The notes under the pieces were generated by a model. That model had not been told where the DNA came from. It ran no database searches and saw only the letters and a list, made by a program, of their open reading frames with translations. A stretch of 64,000 nt of DNA, taken from Crossaster papposus. Its lineage: Eukaryota > Echinodermata > Asteroidea > Velatida > Solasteridae. Shown here piece by piece: positions 52,456 through 60,300 of the stretch; the stretch's first letter is position 1; the number at the start of each line of letters is the position of its first letter. Made by a program: the position numbers and the translations under genes. The stretch is from NCBI GenBank assembly GCA_037893245.1, contig JBAIAA010001594.1, positions 1-64,000 on the forward strand, read 5' to 3'.

Positions 52456-55150
52456 AAATAAACACATGATGTCGGGACAAGCCCTCGAGTTAAATATGTA
52501 AAGGGAAAGAAGTGTGCATAAGAAATAATAAAGGGAAAGAAGTGTGCATAAGAAATATGTAAAGGGAAAGAAGTGTGCATAAGAAATATGTAAAGGGAAA
52601 GAAGTGTGCATAAGAAATATGTAAAGGGAAAGAAGTGTGCATAAGAAATATGTAAAGGGAAAGAAGTGTGCATAAGAAATATGTAAAGGGAAAGAAGTGT
52701 GCATAAGAAATATGTAAAGGGAAAGAAGTGTGCATAAGAAATATGTAAAGGGAAAGAAGTGTGCATAAGAAATATGTAAAGGGAAAGAAGTGTGCATAAG
52801 AAATATGTAAAGGGAAAGAAGTGTGCATAAGAAATATGTAAAGGGAAAGAAGTGTGCATAAGAAATATGTAAAGGGAAAGAAGTGTGCATAAGAAATATG
52901 TAAAGGGAAAGAAGTGTGCATAAGAAATATGTAAAGGGAAAGAAGTGTGCATAAGAAATATGTAAAGGGAAAGAAGTGTGCATAAGAAATATGTAAAGGG
53001 AAAGAAGTGTGCATAAGAAATATGTAAAGGGAAAGAAGTGTGCATAAGAAATATGTAAAGGGAAAGAAGTGTGCATAAGAAATATGTAAAGGGAAAGAAG
53101 TGTGCATAAGAAATATGTAAAGGGAAAGAAGTGTGCATAAGAAATATGTAAAGGGAAAGAAGTGTGCATAAGAAATATGTAAAGGGAAAGAAGTGTGCAT
53201 AAGAAATATGTAAAGGGAAAGAAGTGTGCATAAGAAATATGTAAAGGGAAAGAAGTGTGCATAAGAAATATGTAAAGGGAAAGAAGTGTGCATAAGAAAT
53301 ATGTAAAGGGAAAGAAGTGTGCATAAGAAATATGTAAAGGGAAAGAAGTGTGCATAAGAAATATGTAAAGGGAAAGAAGTGTGCATAAGAAATATGTAAA
53401 GGGAAAGAAGTGTGCATAAGAAATATGCAAAGGGAAAGAAGTGTGCATAAGAAATATGTAAAGGGAAAGAAGTGTGCATAAGAAATATGTAAAGGGAAAG
53501 AAGTGTGCATAAGAAATATGTAAAGGGAAAGAAGTGTGCATAAGAAATATGTAAAGGGAAAGAAGTGTGCATAAGAAATATGTAAAGGGAAAGAAGTGTG
53601 CATAAGAAATATGTAAAGGGAAAGAAGTGTGCATAAGAAATATGTAAAGGGAAAGAAGTGTGCATAAGAAATATGTAAAGGGAAAGAAGTGTGCATAATA
53701 AATATGTAAAGGGAAAGAAGTGTGCATAATAAATATGTAAAGGGAAAGAAGTGTGCATAAGAAATATGTAAAGGGAAAGAAGTGTGCATACGAAATATGT
53801 AAAGGGAAAGAAGTGTGCATACGAAATATGTAAAGGGAAAGAAGTGTGCATACGAAATATGTAAAGGGAAAGAAGTGTGCATAAGAAATATGTAAAGGGA
53901 AAGAAGTGTGCATAAGAAATATGTAAAGGGAAAGAAGTGTGCATAAGAAATATGTAAAGGGAAAGAAGTGTGCATAAGAAATATGTAAAGGGAAAGAAGT
54001 GTGCATAAGAAATATGTAAAGGGAAAGAAGTGTGCATAAGAAATATGTAAAGGGAAAGAAGTGTGCATAAGAAATATGTAAAGGGAAAGAAGTGTGCATA
54101 AGAAATATGTAAAGGGAAAGAAGTGTGCATAAGAAATATGTAAAGGGAAAGAAGTGTGCATAAGAAATATGTAAAGGGAAAGAAGTGTGCATAAGAAATA
54201 TGTAAAGGGAAAGAAGTGTGCATAAGAAATATGTAAAGGGAAAGAAGTGTGCATAAGAAATATGTAAAGGGAAAGAAGTGTGCATAAGAAATATGTAAAG
54301 GGAAAGAAGTGTGCATAAGAAATATGTAAAGGGAAAGAAGTGTGCATAAGAAATATGTAAAGGGAAAGAAGTGTGCATAAGAAATATGTAAAGGGAAAGA
54401 AGTGTGCATAAGAAATATGTAAAGGGAAAGAAGTGTGCATAAGAAATATGTAAAGGGAAAGAAGTGTGCATAAGAAATATGTAAAGGGAAAGAAGTGTGC
54501 ATAAGAAATATGTAAAGGGAAAGAAGTGTGCATAAGAAATATGTAAAGGGAAAGAAGTGTGCATAAGAAATATGTAAAGGGAAAGAAGTGTGCATAAGAA
54601 ATATGTAAAGGGAAAGAAGTGTGCATAAGAAATATGTAAAGGGAAAGAAGTGTGCATAAGAAATATGTAAAGGGAAAGAAGTGTGCATAAGAAATATGTA
54701 AAGGGAAAGAAGTGTGCATAAGAAATATGTAAAGGGAAAGAAGTGTGCATAAGAAATATGTAAAGGGAAAGAAGTGTGCATAAGAAATATGTAAAGGGAA
54801 AGAAGTGTGCATAAGAAATATGTAAAGGGAAAGAAGTGTGCATAAGAAATATGTAAAGGGAAAAAAGTGTGCATAAGAAATATGTAAAGGGAAAGAAGTG
54901 TGCATAAGAAATATGTAAAGGGAAAGAAGTGTGCATAAGAAATATGTAAGGGAAAGAAGTGTGCATAAGAAATATGTAAAAGAAAAGAAGTGTGCATAAG
55001 AAATATGTAAAGGGAAAGAAGTGTGCATAATAAATATGTAAAGGGAAAGAAGTGTGCATAAGAAATATGTAAAGGGAAAGAAGTGTGCATAAGAAATATG
55101 TAAAGGGAAAGAAGTGTGCATAAGAAATAAACACATGATGTGGGAACAAG
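52456..55150. repeat. Right edge of the array
   Basis: The edge begins with a variant 36-bp unit (GTCGGGAC). The second monomer after it has lost three bases (AAATAATAAAGGG). Variants are commoner than in the core: gCaaag at 53428, two cataaT then three cataCg monomers at 53690-53850, an AAAAAAG form near 54861, losses near 54949, AAAAGAAAAG near 54979 and cataaT near 55028. It ends in a 36-bp unit that follows the consensus for 26 bp (55125-55150) and then runs into unrelated flank. Confidence 0.9.
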
Positions 55151-55214
55151 TCCCCAGCATTCTCATACGTTGTGTACAAACCAAACTCATTATGTGGTTG
55201 AGCAAATACTACCC

Positions 55215-55256
55215 CAAACCACAGAATAACCCACTTGTGGGTTATTCTGTGGTTTG
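55215..55256. repeat. Perfect inverted repeat, 20-bp arms, 2-bp spacer
   Basis: The arms 55215-55234 and 55237-55256 are exact reverse complements around TT; the right arm reads GTGGGTTATTCTGTGGTTTG. A third partial copy (GGGTTATTCTGTGGATTGA) lies at about 55303-55321, and related TGTGGTTTAG and TGTGGTTGAGCAAA motifs occur at about 55511 and 55192. The arrangement lies 65 bp beyond the satellite edge. It could be a relic of a transposon end or a hairpin; there is no coding sequence with it. Confidence 0.9.
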
Positions 55257-55533
55257 AGCAAAATAATTTTGCGCTGTTTGTGGTTTTGGTCACTCTGAAT
55301 CACGGGTTATTCTGTGGATTGACCTGACGAGCTGTTGACCTGCAAATATCTATAAAACTAATTATAAAATGTCAACAGTCATAACTTTTGACATGATTAC
55401 CCGATTTCCAAACCTTTTTCATATTTAGAATGTGTATATTTTTAACATCAAAACAACATATAAAATATAAAATAACAAAGAAATTTTAATAAATTAAAAA
55501 TGTTGCTCATTGTGTGGTTTAGCGGTTCACTGT

Positions 55534-55557
55534 AAATGTACATGTACATGTACATTT
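55534..55557. repeat. 24-bp perfect palindrome of ACATGT units
   Basis: The stretch AAATGTACATG plus its continuation to 55557 reads the same on both strands and is built of overlapping ACATGTAC steps. The same ACATGTA word recurs elsewhere in the flank (about 56824, 58973, 63429 and 63725), so this looks like a genome-wide simple motif rather than a specific site. Confidence 0.85.
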
Positions 55558-55677
55558 TTGTCACGTGTGTGTATTTTTCTCGAGACGTTTAATTGCCAAT
55601 ACAAACAAATATCATAATGTATTATACAATTTGCAATGTAATTCGTTAAAAACGGTTTCAAGCTTATGTGCTGTCCC

Positions 55678-55706
55678 GGGGGGGGTGGGGGGGGGGGGGG
55701 GGGGGG
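55678..55706 (+). repeat. Poly-G tract (G8-T-G20)
   Basis: Twenty-eight G in 29 positions on the plus strand, interrupted once by T at 55686. Such a run can form intramolecular G-quadruplexes and is prone to length error. The minus-strand frame across it encodes a proline run and is not credible coding sequence. Confidence 0.9.
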
Positions 55707-55925
55707 TCTGATCTGACCAAGACCTAATTTGTGTTTGTGTTTAAAAGCAGGTAATATACCCGTGCTCACACGCTGAATACCAAGATGGGCAAGTAAAAAA
55801 ACATTGCCAATTGATGCATGGAAAACATTATGATTGAAACACAAACAAATACCAACTCTTACCACGTTTGCATATATGCACCTGAAATGCATATTTAATT
55901 AAGCCATGCACGGTCATTTTTTTTC

Positions 55926-56670
55926 TTTTCGCATCAACAAATTACCTCAAAAACACATGTTGTCAAAGGTTAACAATTCATTAATGATAAATTCATTCTA
56001 AAAACTATCAATTACATTTTTCAATAAAAACATAGATTTGTTTAAAGGTAGTTGTAATTTTCGCAGCCACAAATTACCTCAAAACACATGTTGTCAAAGG
56101 TTAACAATTCATTAATGATAAATTCATTCCAAAAACTATCAATTTCATTTGTCAATAACAACATAGATTTGTTTAAAGGTAGTGTATAAAATTATTGCTT
56201 TTGTTGTAATTTTCGCAGCCACAAATTACCTCAAAAACACATGTTGTCAAAGGTTAACAATTTATTAATGATAAATTCATTCCCAAAACTATCAATTTCA
56301 TTTGTCAATAACAACATAGATTTGTTCAAATGTAGTGTACAAAATTATTGTTTTTGTTGTAATTTTCGCAGCCACAAATTACCTCAAAAACACATGTTGT
56401 CAAAGGTTAACAATTTATTAATGATAAATCATTCCAAAAACTATCTATTTCATTTTTCAATAAAAACATAGATTTGTTTAAAGGTAGTGTATACAATTAT
56501 TGCTTTTGTTGTAATTTTCGCAGCCACAAATTACCTCAAAAACACATGTTGTCAAAGGTTAACAATTTATTAATGATAAATTCATTCCCAAAACTATCAA
56601 TTTCATTTTTCAATAACAACATAGATTTGTTTAAAGGTAGTGTACACCCTTTGCTTTTGTTGTAATTTTC
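55926..56670. repeat. Tandem repeat, about 152 bp, five copies
   Basis: Copies start with TTTTCGCAG-like sequence at 55926, 56058, 56210, 56363 and 56515, and a sixth start is cut off at 56666. Periods are 132, 152, 153, 152 and 151 bp; the first copy lacks about 20 bp (the TATAAAATTATTGC part). Each copy contains ACATGTTGTCAAAGGTTAAC and an AT-rich stretch ending near TAGATTTGTTTAAAGG. Copies differ at scattered bases, so the array is older than the satellite core. Small open frames here repeat with the unit and are not genes. Confidence 0.93.
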
Positions 56671-57780
56671 GAAAATGGGTGGGCTAGGGGAATCATATTG
56701 TATAGTAAATATTGTGATGACCTGTTTTTCGGTTTGTCGTTACACTCTAGTATGCTGGAAAAACCAAGAAAAATATGCTGCTTTTATAGTGGGGTTCCTC
56801 CCCTCCCTTCATACGAAATCTATACATGTATAGATGTCAGGCAACTATCCGGTAAGGAAACCAGAGTACTTAATTGGCTTTAATTATTGCACGTATATTT
56901 ATTGATGTGTAACCTTAATCAACTGGAAGCAGAATTGTTCAGATTATTTCAACACATGAAAAGATTGCTGACCGGCAATCGTTGGAAATGGCCACTTTTC
57001 TAGAAAACCAGAATACACTGGTGCCGTGATTTCCGACAGGATGCTTTTTCCTTTTTTGGGGGGGGGGGGGGGCAAATGGTGTATATTGATTGACTTTTAA
57101 GATTATTTAACAGGCAAGACAAATATATTCTATAAAATAATTACATGTAAACCTATACTACCTTATTTGATTTCCTTTGTGGTCCTTATAAATTTAGTTA
57201 TTGTAAAATACAATAACAAAATAACACTGCTTATGATACAATTCTTTAAAAAATATTGCAAGTATTTTTGTTTCATTTTGAATTAACAAAAAATCTAAGT
57301 TTTGTGTTTATTCTCAAAGTACTTATTTCAAGTCAAGTAAAATCAATCTACACTTTATCTCACATGGGCACTTTAACCCGGCCTCACCGTCCTAATTCCG
57401 TCTCCAAAAATCAATCTCCCAAATCGTTAGATTTTAGTGGACTTAATTTCTTATTTAGGCCTGGCATGAAAAATAGTGATGGAGCTTGGTCCAGAAGGCC
57501 TGAAGCAGTGCCGGTGCAAATTTTTGTTGTCATACTAAATCACCATCAGCCAACACTGCAATCGACTGTTTGGCGGATTTGGTCCAATACCTTGTAGACT
57601 CGCATAATACAATAAAAACATTAAAACATACCAGCAATTATAAAACAATTATACAAGCCTAATAATATACATGGGCGGCATATAGCCCAAATATTTCCAC
57701 GATTTGTGCCTGTTATGATAAAAGCATGAAACTTATTGGCATGTTTGGTTCATTATGCCATGAATAACATTTTCAGATAT
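56671..57780. other. AT-rich spacer with a G15 run
   Basis: I find no supported gene here. A run of 15 G lies at 57058-57072 on the plus strand. A 113-codon open frame at 57256-57597 (plus) has no recognisable domain and an AT-rich first third without protein-like character. The rest is low-copy AT-rich sequence. Confidence 0.6.
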
Positions 57781-57796
57781 TGGGCCATTTTATATT

Positions 57797-57828
57797 TGAC
57801 CTCTGGTAACCTTGGAGGTCAATGACCT
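57797..57828. promoter_or_regulatory. Nuclear-receptor-type sites: IR1 plus everted half-site
   Basis: AGGTCA (57816-57821), one spacer A, then TGACCT (57823-57828) form a perfect inverted repeat with one-base spacing. That is the consensus of ecdysone-receptor-type elements, and IR1 can also bind FXR/RXR in vertebrates. A further TGACCT at 57797-57802 forms an everted pair with it. Function is inferred only from the motif; many invertebrate repeats carry such half-sites. Confidence 0.4.
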
Positions 57829-57859
57829 TTACATACTCTATTATCTAAAACTTCACTTT

Positions 57860-57879
57860 CCTATGACGTACGTCATAGG
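57860..57879. repeat. 20-bp perfect palindrome
   Basis: CCTATGACGTACGTCATAGG reads identically on both strands. It contains a TGACGTACGTCA core (a CRE-like pair of half-sites). It abuts the hairpin element that begins at 57877. Confidence 0.85.
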
Positions 57880-58014
57880 TATTCAAACAATTAAAATGAT
57901 AATCAAATGTGTTTATGGGCACATTTCATATCTTGCTTTACTTACTCAAAGGTCACGAGAGGTCAGATATGAAATATGTTCCCGCATTTGATTATCAATT
58001 AATTTTGAAGACCT
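57877..58014. mobile_element. Small foldback (hairpin) element carrying a DR4 site
   Basis: The left arm starts AGGTATTCAAACAATT and the right arm ends AATTTTGAAGACCT. Inside, ATAATCAAATG (about 57898) pairs with CATTTGATTAT (about 57985), and ACATTTCATATC (57921) pairs imperfectly with GATATGAAATATGT (57966). The arms are imperfect inverted repeats over roughly 40-55 bp around a loop near 57934-57963. The loop and inner stem contain AGGTCA-CGAG-AGGTCA at 57950-57965, a perfect direct repeat with four-base spacing. Size and form fit a MITE; I cannot define a target-site duplication. Confidence 0.55.
57950..57965 (+). promoter_or_regulatory. DR4 AGGTCA direct repeat
   Basis: Two perfect AGGTCA half-sites (57950-57955 and 57960-57965) are separated by CGAG. 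DR4 is the classical spacing for thyroid-hormone-receptor or LXR heterodimers with RXR. No promoter is identified beside it, so this is a motif match only. Confidence 0.35.
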
Positions 58015-58056
58015 GGTTTTTTTTACTATGTACCGTGCCAAATTATTCCTGGTCTA

Positions 58057-58149
58057 TGTATAGTTTAACAAATCTAACAAAAATGAACGAAAATACATAA
58101 GAAACCTGACTAATAGCTCTATGGTGAAAACAGATTACAATTTAACCAT
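58057..58149. repeat. Direct repeat, left copy (partner 58992-59082)
   Basis: Starting at ATGTATAGTTTAACAAATCTA, this stretch recurs 935 bp downstream at 58992-59082 with small indels and substitutions, including ATACATAAGAAAC, GGCTCTATG/AGCTCTATG and TAACCAT. The pair brackets the large foldback element at 58482-58961. They could be ends of a composite repeat or an old duplication interrupted by an insertion. They are too diverged to be fresh target-site duplications. Confidence 0.8.
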
Positions 58150-58406
58150 ATAAAGTGTAGTTTAATTGTTTCACTTTTTGCCTATATATCTCTAGAAGTA
58201 TACGTCCGATTTGGTTCAAACTTGGTATGCAGGTATGGCGGGATGTGTTATAGATAAAAATTGAAGTCATGACGTGATCGTGTGATTTGTTTATGATTTT
58301 GTTTCATTTTTGGACCTTTAAGCCATATATCTCATCAACAGAACATAATAAATTCAAAATCCTTGTTGTAATATGTTTATTGGGTCATAGACATGCACAC
58401 AATTCA

Positions 58407-58414
58407 TGACGTCA
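58407..58414. promoter_or_regulatory. CRE-type palindrome TGACGTCA
   Basis: A perfect TGACGTCA lies outside the foldback, followed at about 58436-58452 by CCAAGATGGCCGCCAT, a YY1-like ATGGC motif. These are motif matches in a repeat-like context; I see no start site nearby. Confidence 0.3.
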
Positions 58415-58481
58415 TAAAAAGGCCATAAACAAATCCAAGATGGCCGCCATAAAGAACCTGAAAACAAATTGGTTTTCATGT

Positions 58482-58961
58482 TAAAGGATCACAGAAATAG
58501 AAAATAAAAAGTCCTTATATGATATAAAACATAGGTTACAGTATTAATACACCCAATAAAAAAGATTGTGTGTGATTTTAGGGTTATTTGAGCCATTAAA
58601 AATTTCAAATTTCTCTTCGATCGCCCCGCCCAGAAAAATTCCTCCTTTGACAGAATGCCTGGATGTCAAAGTCGTGACGTCACGTAAAGAATAGCTTTCT
58701 TCGCGATTGATTGCGATCGCGTGGTTACGTATGTACGTAGGCAATCGCGATCAATCGCGAAGAAAGCTATTCTTTACGTGACGTCACGACTTCGACAGGA
58801 GGAATTTTTCTGGGCGGGGCGATCGAAGAGAAATTTGAAATTTGTAATGGCTCAAATAACCCTAAAATCACACACAATTTTTTTTATTGGGTGTATTAAT
58901 ACTGTAACCTATGTTTTATATCATATAAGGACTTTTTATTTTTCTATTTCTGTAATCCTTA
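58482..58961. mobile_element. Large foldback/MITE-like palindrome, about 480 bp
   Basis: The left arm begins TAAAGGATCACAGAAATAG and the right arm ends CTATTTCTGTAATCCTTA. The arms pair almost throughout around an axis near 58731 (TACGTATGTACGTA). The left arm is about 19 bp longer: it contains TTTGACA-gaatgcctgga-TGTCAAA (about 58647-58671), itself a small hairpin, where the right arm has only TGTCGAA. Both arms carry a perfect CRE palindrome TGACGTCA (58675-58682 and 58779-58786). No transposase is encoded, and open frames on the two strands are mirror images of each other. TTAA occurs at both ends, but no clean target-site duplication can be fixed. Confidence 0.75.
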
Positions 58962-58991
58962 AGTACATGTATATCCCAACATTTTTCAAAA

Positions 58992-59082
58992 ATGTATAGT
59001 TTAACAAATCTACCAAAAAAATAAATGCAAATACATAAGAAACTAATGGCTCTATGTTGAAAACCGGGTAAAATGTAACCAT
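58992..59082. repeat. Direct repeat, right copy (partner 58057-58149)
   Basis: This is the second copy of the repeat described at 58057. It begins 31 bp after the foldback element ends. It differs by short indels, for example an AATAAATGC stretch where the left copy has AATGAACG, and it lacks a few bases around GAAACTAATGG. Confidence 0.8.
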
Positions 59083-59437
59083 GCTGACATTTAATAAGTT
59101 CACACGGGTTGGAACCGTGTAGATTTCGACACAGATTAGACGTATACATCAACATCATGGTGTGAAAAGGCCTTCTGTTAGGGTTGATGCTTTGCAGCCA
59201 AAATAGAAAGTACGCTACATATGTTATACTTTATGTGATAGACATATATTGAAAATCCAAACGAGACAAAAAACCTCAACAAACATGACAACCTATATTA
59301 TTTGTGCAGTGAACTTTTTTATCCGTGTCATTTTTTTTTCAGCCGAAATTACAATTTTGGTGAATTCTCTTTCAAAAAGCACAGACAGCCATCTCCAAGT
59401 AATCAAGGCGAAATTTGGAGCCCGATGCAGTCTTTAA

Positions 59438-59782
59438 AGGTGGGATACACCATTTGCAGATATCGCAAAAAATTTACTACCGAATTATTAAGAAATATCC
59501 TACTCATTTGAAAGTCAATAATGAATCTAGTAGGCATCCAGCAAAATGATTGCGCTAAATATCCTGTAATTATTCTGAAAAATATAATTTTATAAAGAAA
59601 ATAACATAAGAATAACTGCTCGCCACCGGTTGAAAACAAACGCTGTTTTTGGTGCTTTTCTCGGCATTCATGATTGTAATCCCTTCGGACAGGTTAGTTA
59701 AACGATATCTACTATAAAATACAACCCCCCAAATCCACCCATTCATGATAATTCAAGCAATTACCAATGATGTATCCTACCT
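59438..59782. mobile_element. TTAA-flanked MITE, 345 bp
   Basis: The ends are imperfect terminal inverted repeats: the left end starts AGGTGGGATACACCATTTG, and the reverse complement of the right end starts AGGTAGGATACATCATTGG. Both ends are flanked directly by TTAA (59434-59437 and 59783-59786), which matches the target-site duplication of piggyBac-type elements. The interior is AT-rich with no transposase, so it is non-autonomous. Open frames inside are not supported as genes. Confidence 0.7.
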
Positions 59783-59979
59783 TTAATGTAATTTATTTAT
59801 ACCTAATAAAGGTAATTTTAGCTGAAAAAACAATTGCCACGAATGCAAATGAGAAAATATAATGTCTAATGAATACTTCACCGAAACTTTATTTTGGCCA
59901 CTGGTTTTAAGCTTTTTATTGTACGATTCCAAAATGCAATGAAACACGACCTACCAAAAATGTATATGTTTTCAAACAC

Positions 59980-60149
59980 CTTGTGTGTTTCAAAGAAAAA
60001 TCTATTGGAACCTCTTTTGATTTGTCCCTGCCGTGTTTCCTTGTGATGATGTACGTCCTCCATCACTTCAGATGATGACCATGTGTTATCGCCATCAAGA
60101 TGGAACGCACAGCCTCTGGTAAAATTACCTTTGTGAGATATTCCAAGTA
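59980..60149 (-). CDS. Probable internal coding exon of an unrecognised gene
   Basis: On the minus strand a good acceptor (GTTCGTCCTTGCAG) precedes position 60149. A 56-codon frame then stays open and ends at CACAAG before GTGTTTG (donor at 59979). The first two bases complete a codon begun upstream. The peptide contains LGISHKGNFTRGC, HLDGDNTWSSSE, MEDVHHHKETRQ and RGSNRFFFETHK: hydrophilic, mixed composition, with no low-complexity bias, unlike the surrounding AT-rich sequence. If the donor is not used, the frame runs to a stop at 59878. A competing donor lies within the first 30 bases (CAAAG before GTAATT). I do not recognise the domain. Phase allows joining to the exon at 62334-62432, but an intermediate exon could lie in the 2.2-kb gap. 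Confidence 0.5.
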
Positions 60150-60300
60150 CTGCAAGGACGAACAGTAGGTAGACAAGTACATTTACAAATTAATTAAAGG
60201 GTTTTATCTATGCTAACTTTATAAAAATATGTTTGAAATCTGTTTGGATGGGTATAATACTGCTTAAAAAAATACATATACCACCAGAATCATAGCCCAA

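Larger units (their letters stand above)
1..55150. repeat. 31-bp satellite/minisatellite array, about 1,740 head-to-tail monomers
   Basis: The 31-bp monomer starts AAATATGTAAAGGG and ends GTGTGCATAAG. It repeats without inversion from the first base to 55124 and is followed by a truncated 36-bp unit. Composition per monomer is 15 A, 9 G, 6 T and 1 C, so the plus strand is purine-rich with a 9:1 G:C skew, and a 13-base homopurine run (AAAGGGAAAGAAG) recurs in every unit. Recurrent single-base variants are cataaT, cataCg, gtCcat, gGgtgc, gaCat, tatgAaa and an aaaaaag form. Because 31 is one more than a multiple of three, every frame cycles through all phases; the plus strand is closed and the minus strand has no stop in a consensus monomer. 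The left end lies outside the window. Centromeric, subtelomeric or other heterochromatic location cannot be told from sequence. I see no gene inside it. Confidence 0.98.
238..55150. repeat. Interspersed 36-bp XhoI-bearing unit, about 31 copies inside the 31-bp array
   Basis: A second unit starts AAATAAACACATGATG and ends AGCCCTCGAGTT; the first copy is 238-273. It sits exactly between monomers, so spacings equal 36 plus a multiple of 31. Copies start at 238, 957, 1024, 1897, 2894, 3116, 3648, 4428, 5146, 5213, 5900, 6927, 7149, 7681, 7965, 8156, 8657, 9158, 9318, 9695, 9762, 12309, 14236, 14861, 17594, 20234, 21851, 24553 and 52456. A degenerate copy at 10637-10667 has lost 5 bp, and a truncated copy at 55125-55150 ends the array. 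Copies at 2894, 6927 and 7965 share a GTCGAAAC variant in place of GTGGGAAC; the one at 52456 reads GTCGGGAC. On the minus strand it supplies almost the only stop codon (TAA from GTTAAAT). The ATGTGGGAACAAG part resembles the monomer's ATGTAAAGGGAAAGAAG, so it may be a diverged monomer. Confidence 0.95.

Noticed and set aside
1..55150. CRISPR array
   Set aside because: Repeats are directly abutting with no unique spacers; the 36-bp unit recurs unchanged rather than as different spacers; there are no cas genes and the context is eukaryotic.
1..55150. Telomere repeat
   Set aside because: The unit is 31 bp and contains no TTAGGG-type core, and the array is followed by ordinary chromosomal DNA on the right.
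1..55293. Dozens of long minus-strand open frames with a 31-residue hydrophobic repeat
   Set aside because: They only reflect the absence of stop codons in the reverse monomer. They survive one-base indels in any frame, begin and end at the 36-bp unit or at chance variants, and overlap each other in all three frames.
55527..55892. 121-codon minus-strand frame with a proline run
   Set aside because: The frame crosses the poly-G tract, which alone supplies the prolines; the remainder is AT-rich and shows no domain.
56241..56665. Two short plus-strand frames with shared peptide
   Set aside because: Both are translations of the 152-bp tandem repeat and differ as the repeat copies differ.
57256..57597. 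113-codon plus-strand frame
   Set aside because: No recognisable domain, an AT-rich beginning and no convincing splice or start context; the length is possible by chance.
58544..58999. Opposed frames of 66 and 92 codons
   Set aside because: They are mirror images produced by the foldback palindrome.
59095..59125. tRNA or SINE B-box-like GGTTGGAACC
   Set aside because: No A-box, cloverleaf or tRNA-length context is present.
59249..59639. Short frames on both strands around 59.3-59.6 kb
   Set aside because: They overlap the TTAA-flanked MITE or its edge, with no coding signature.
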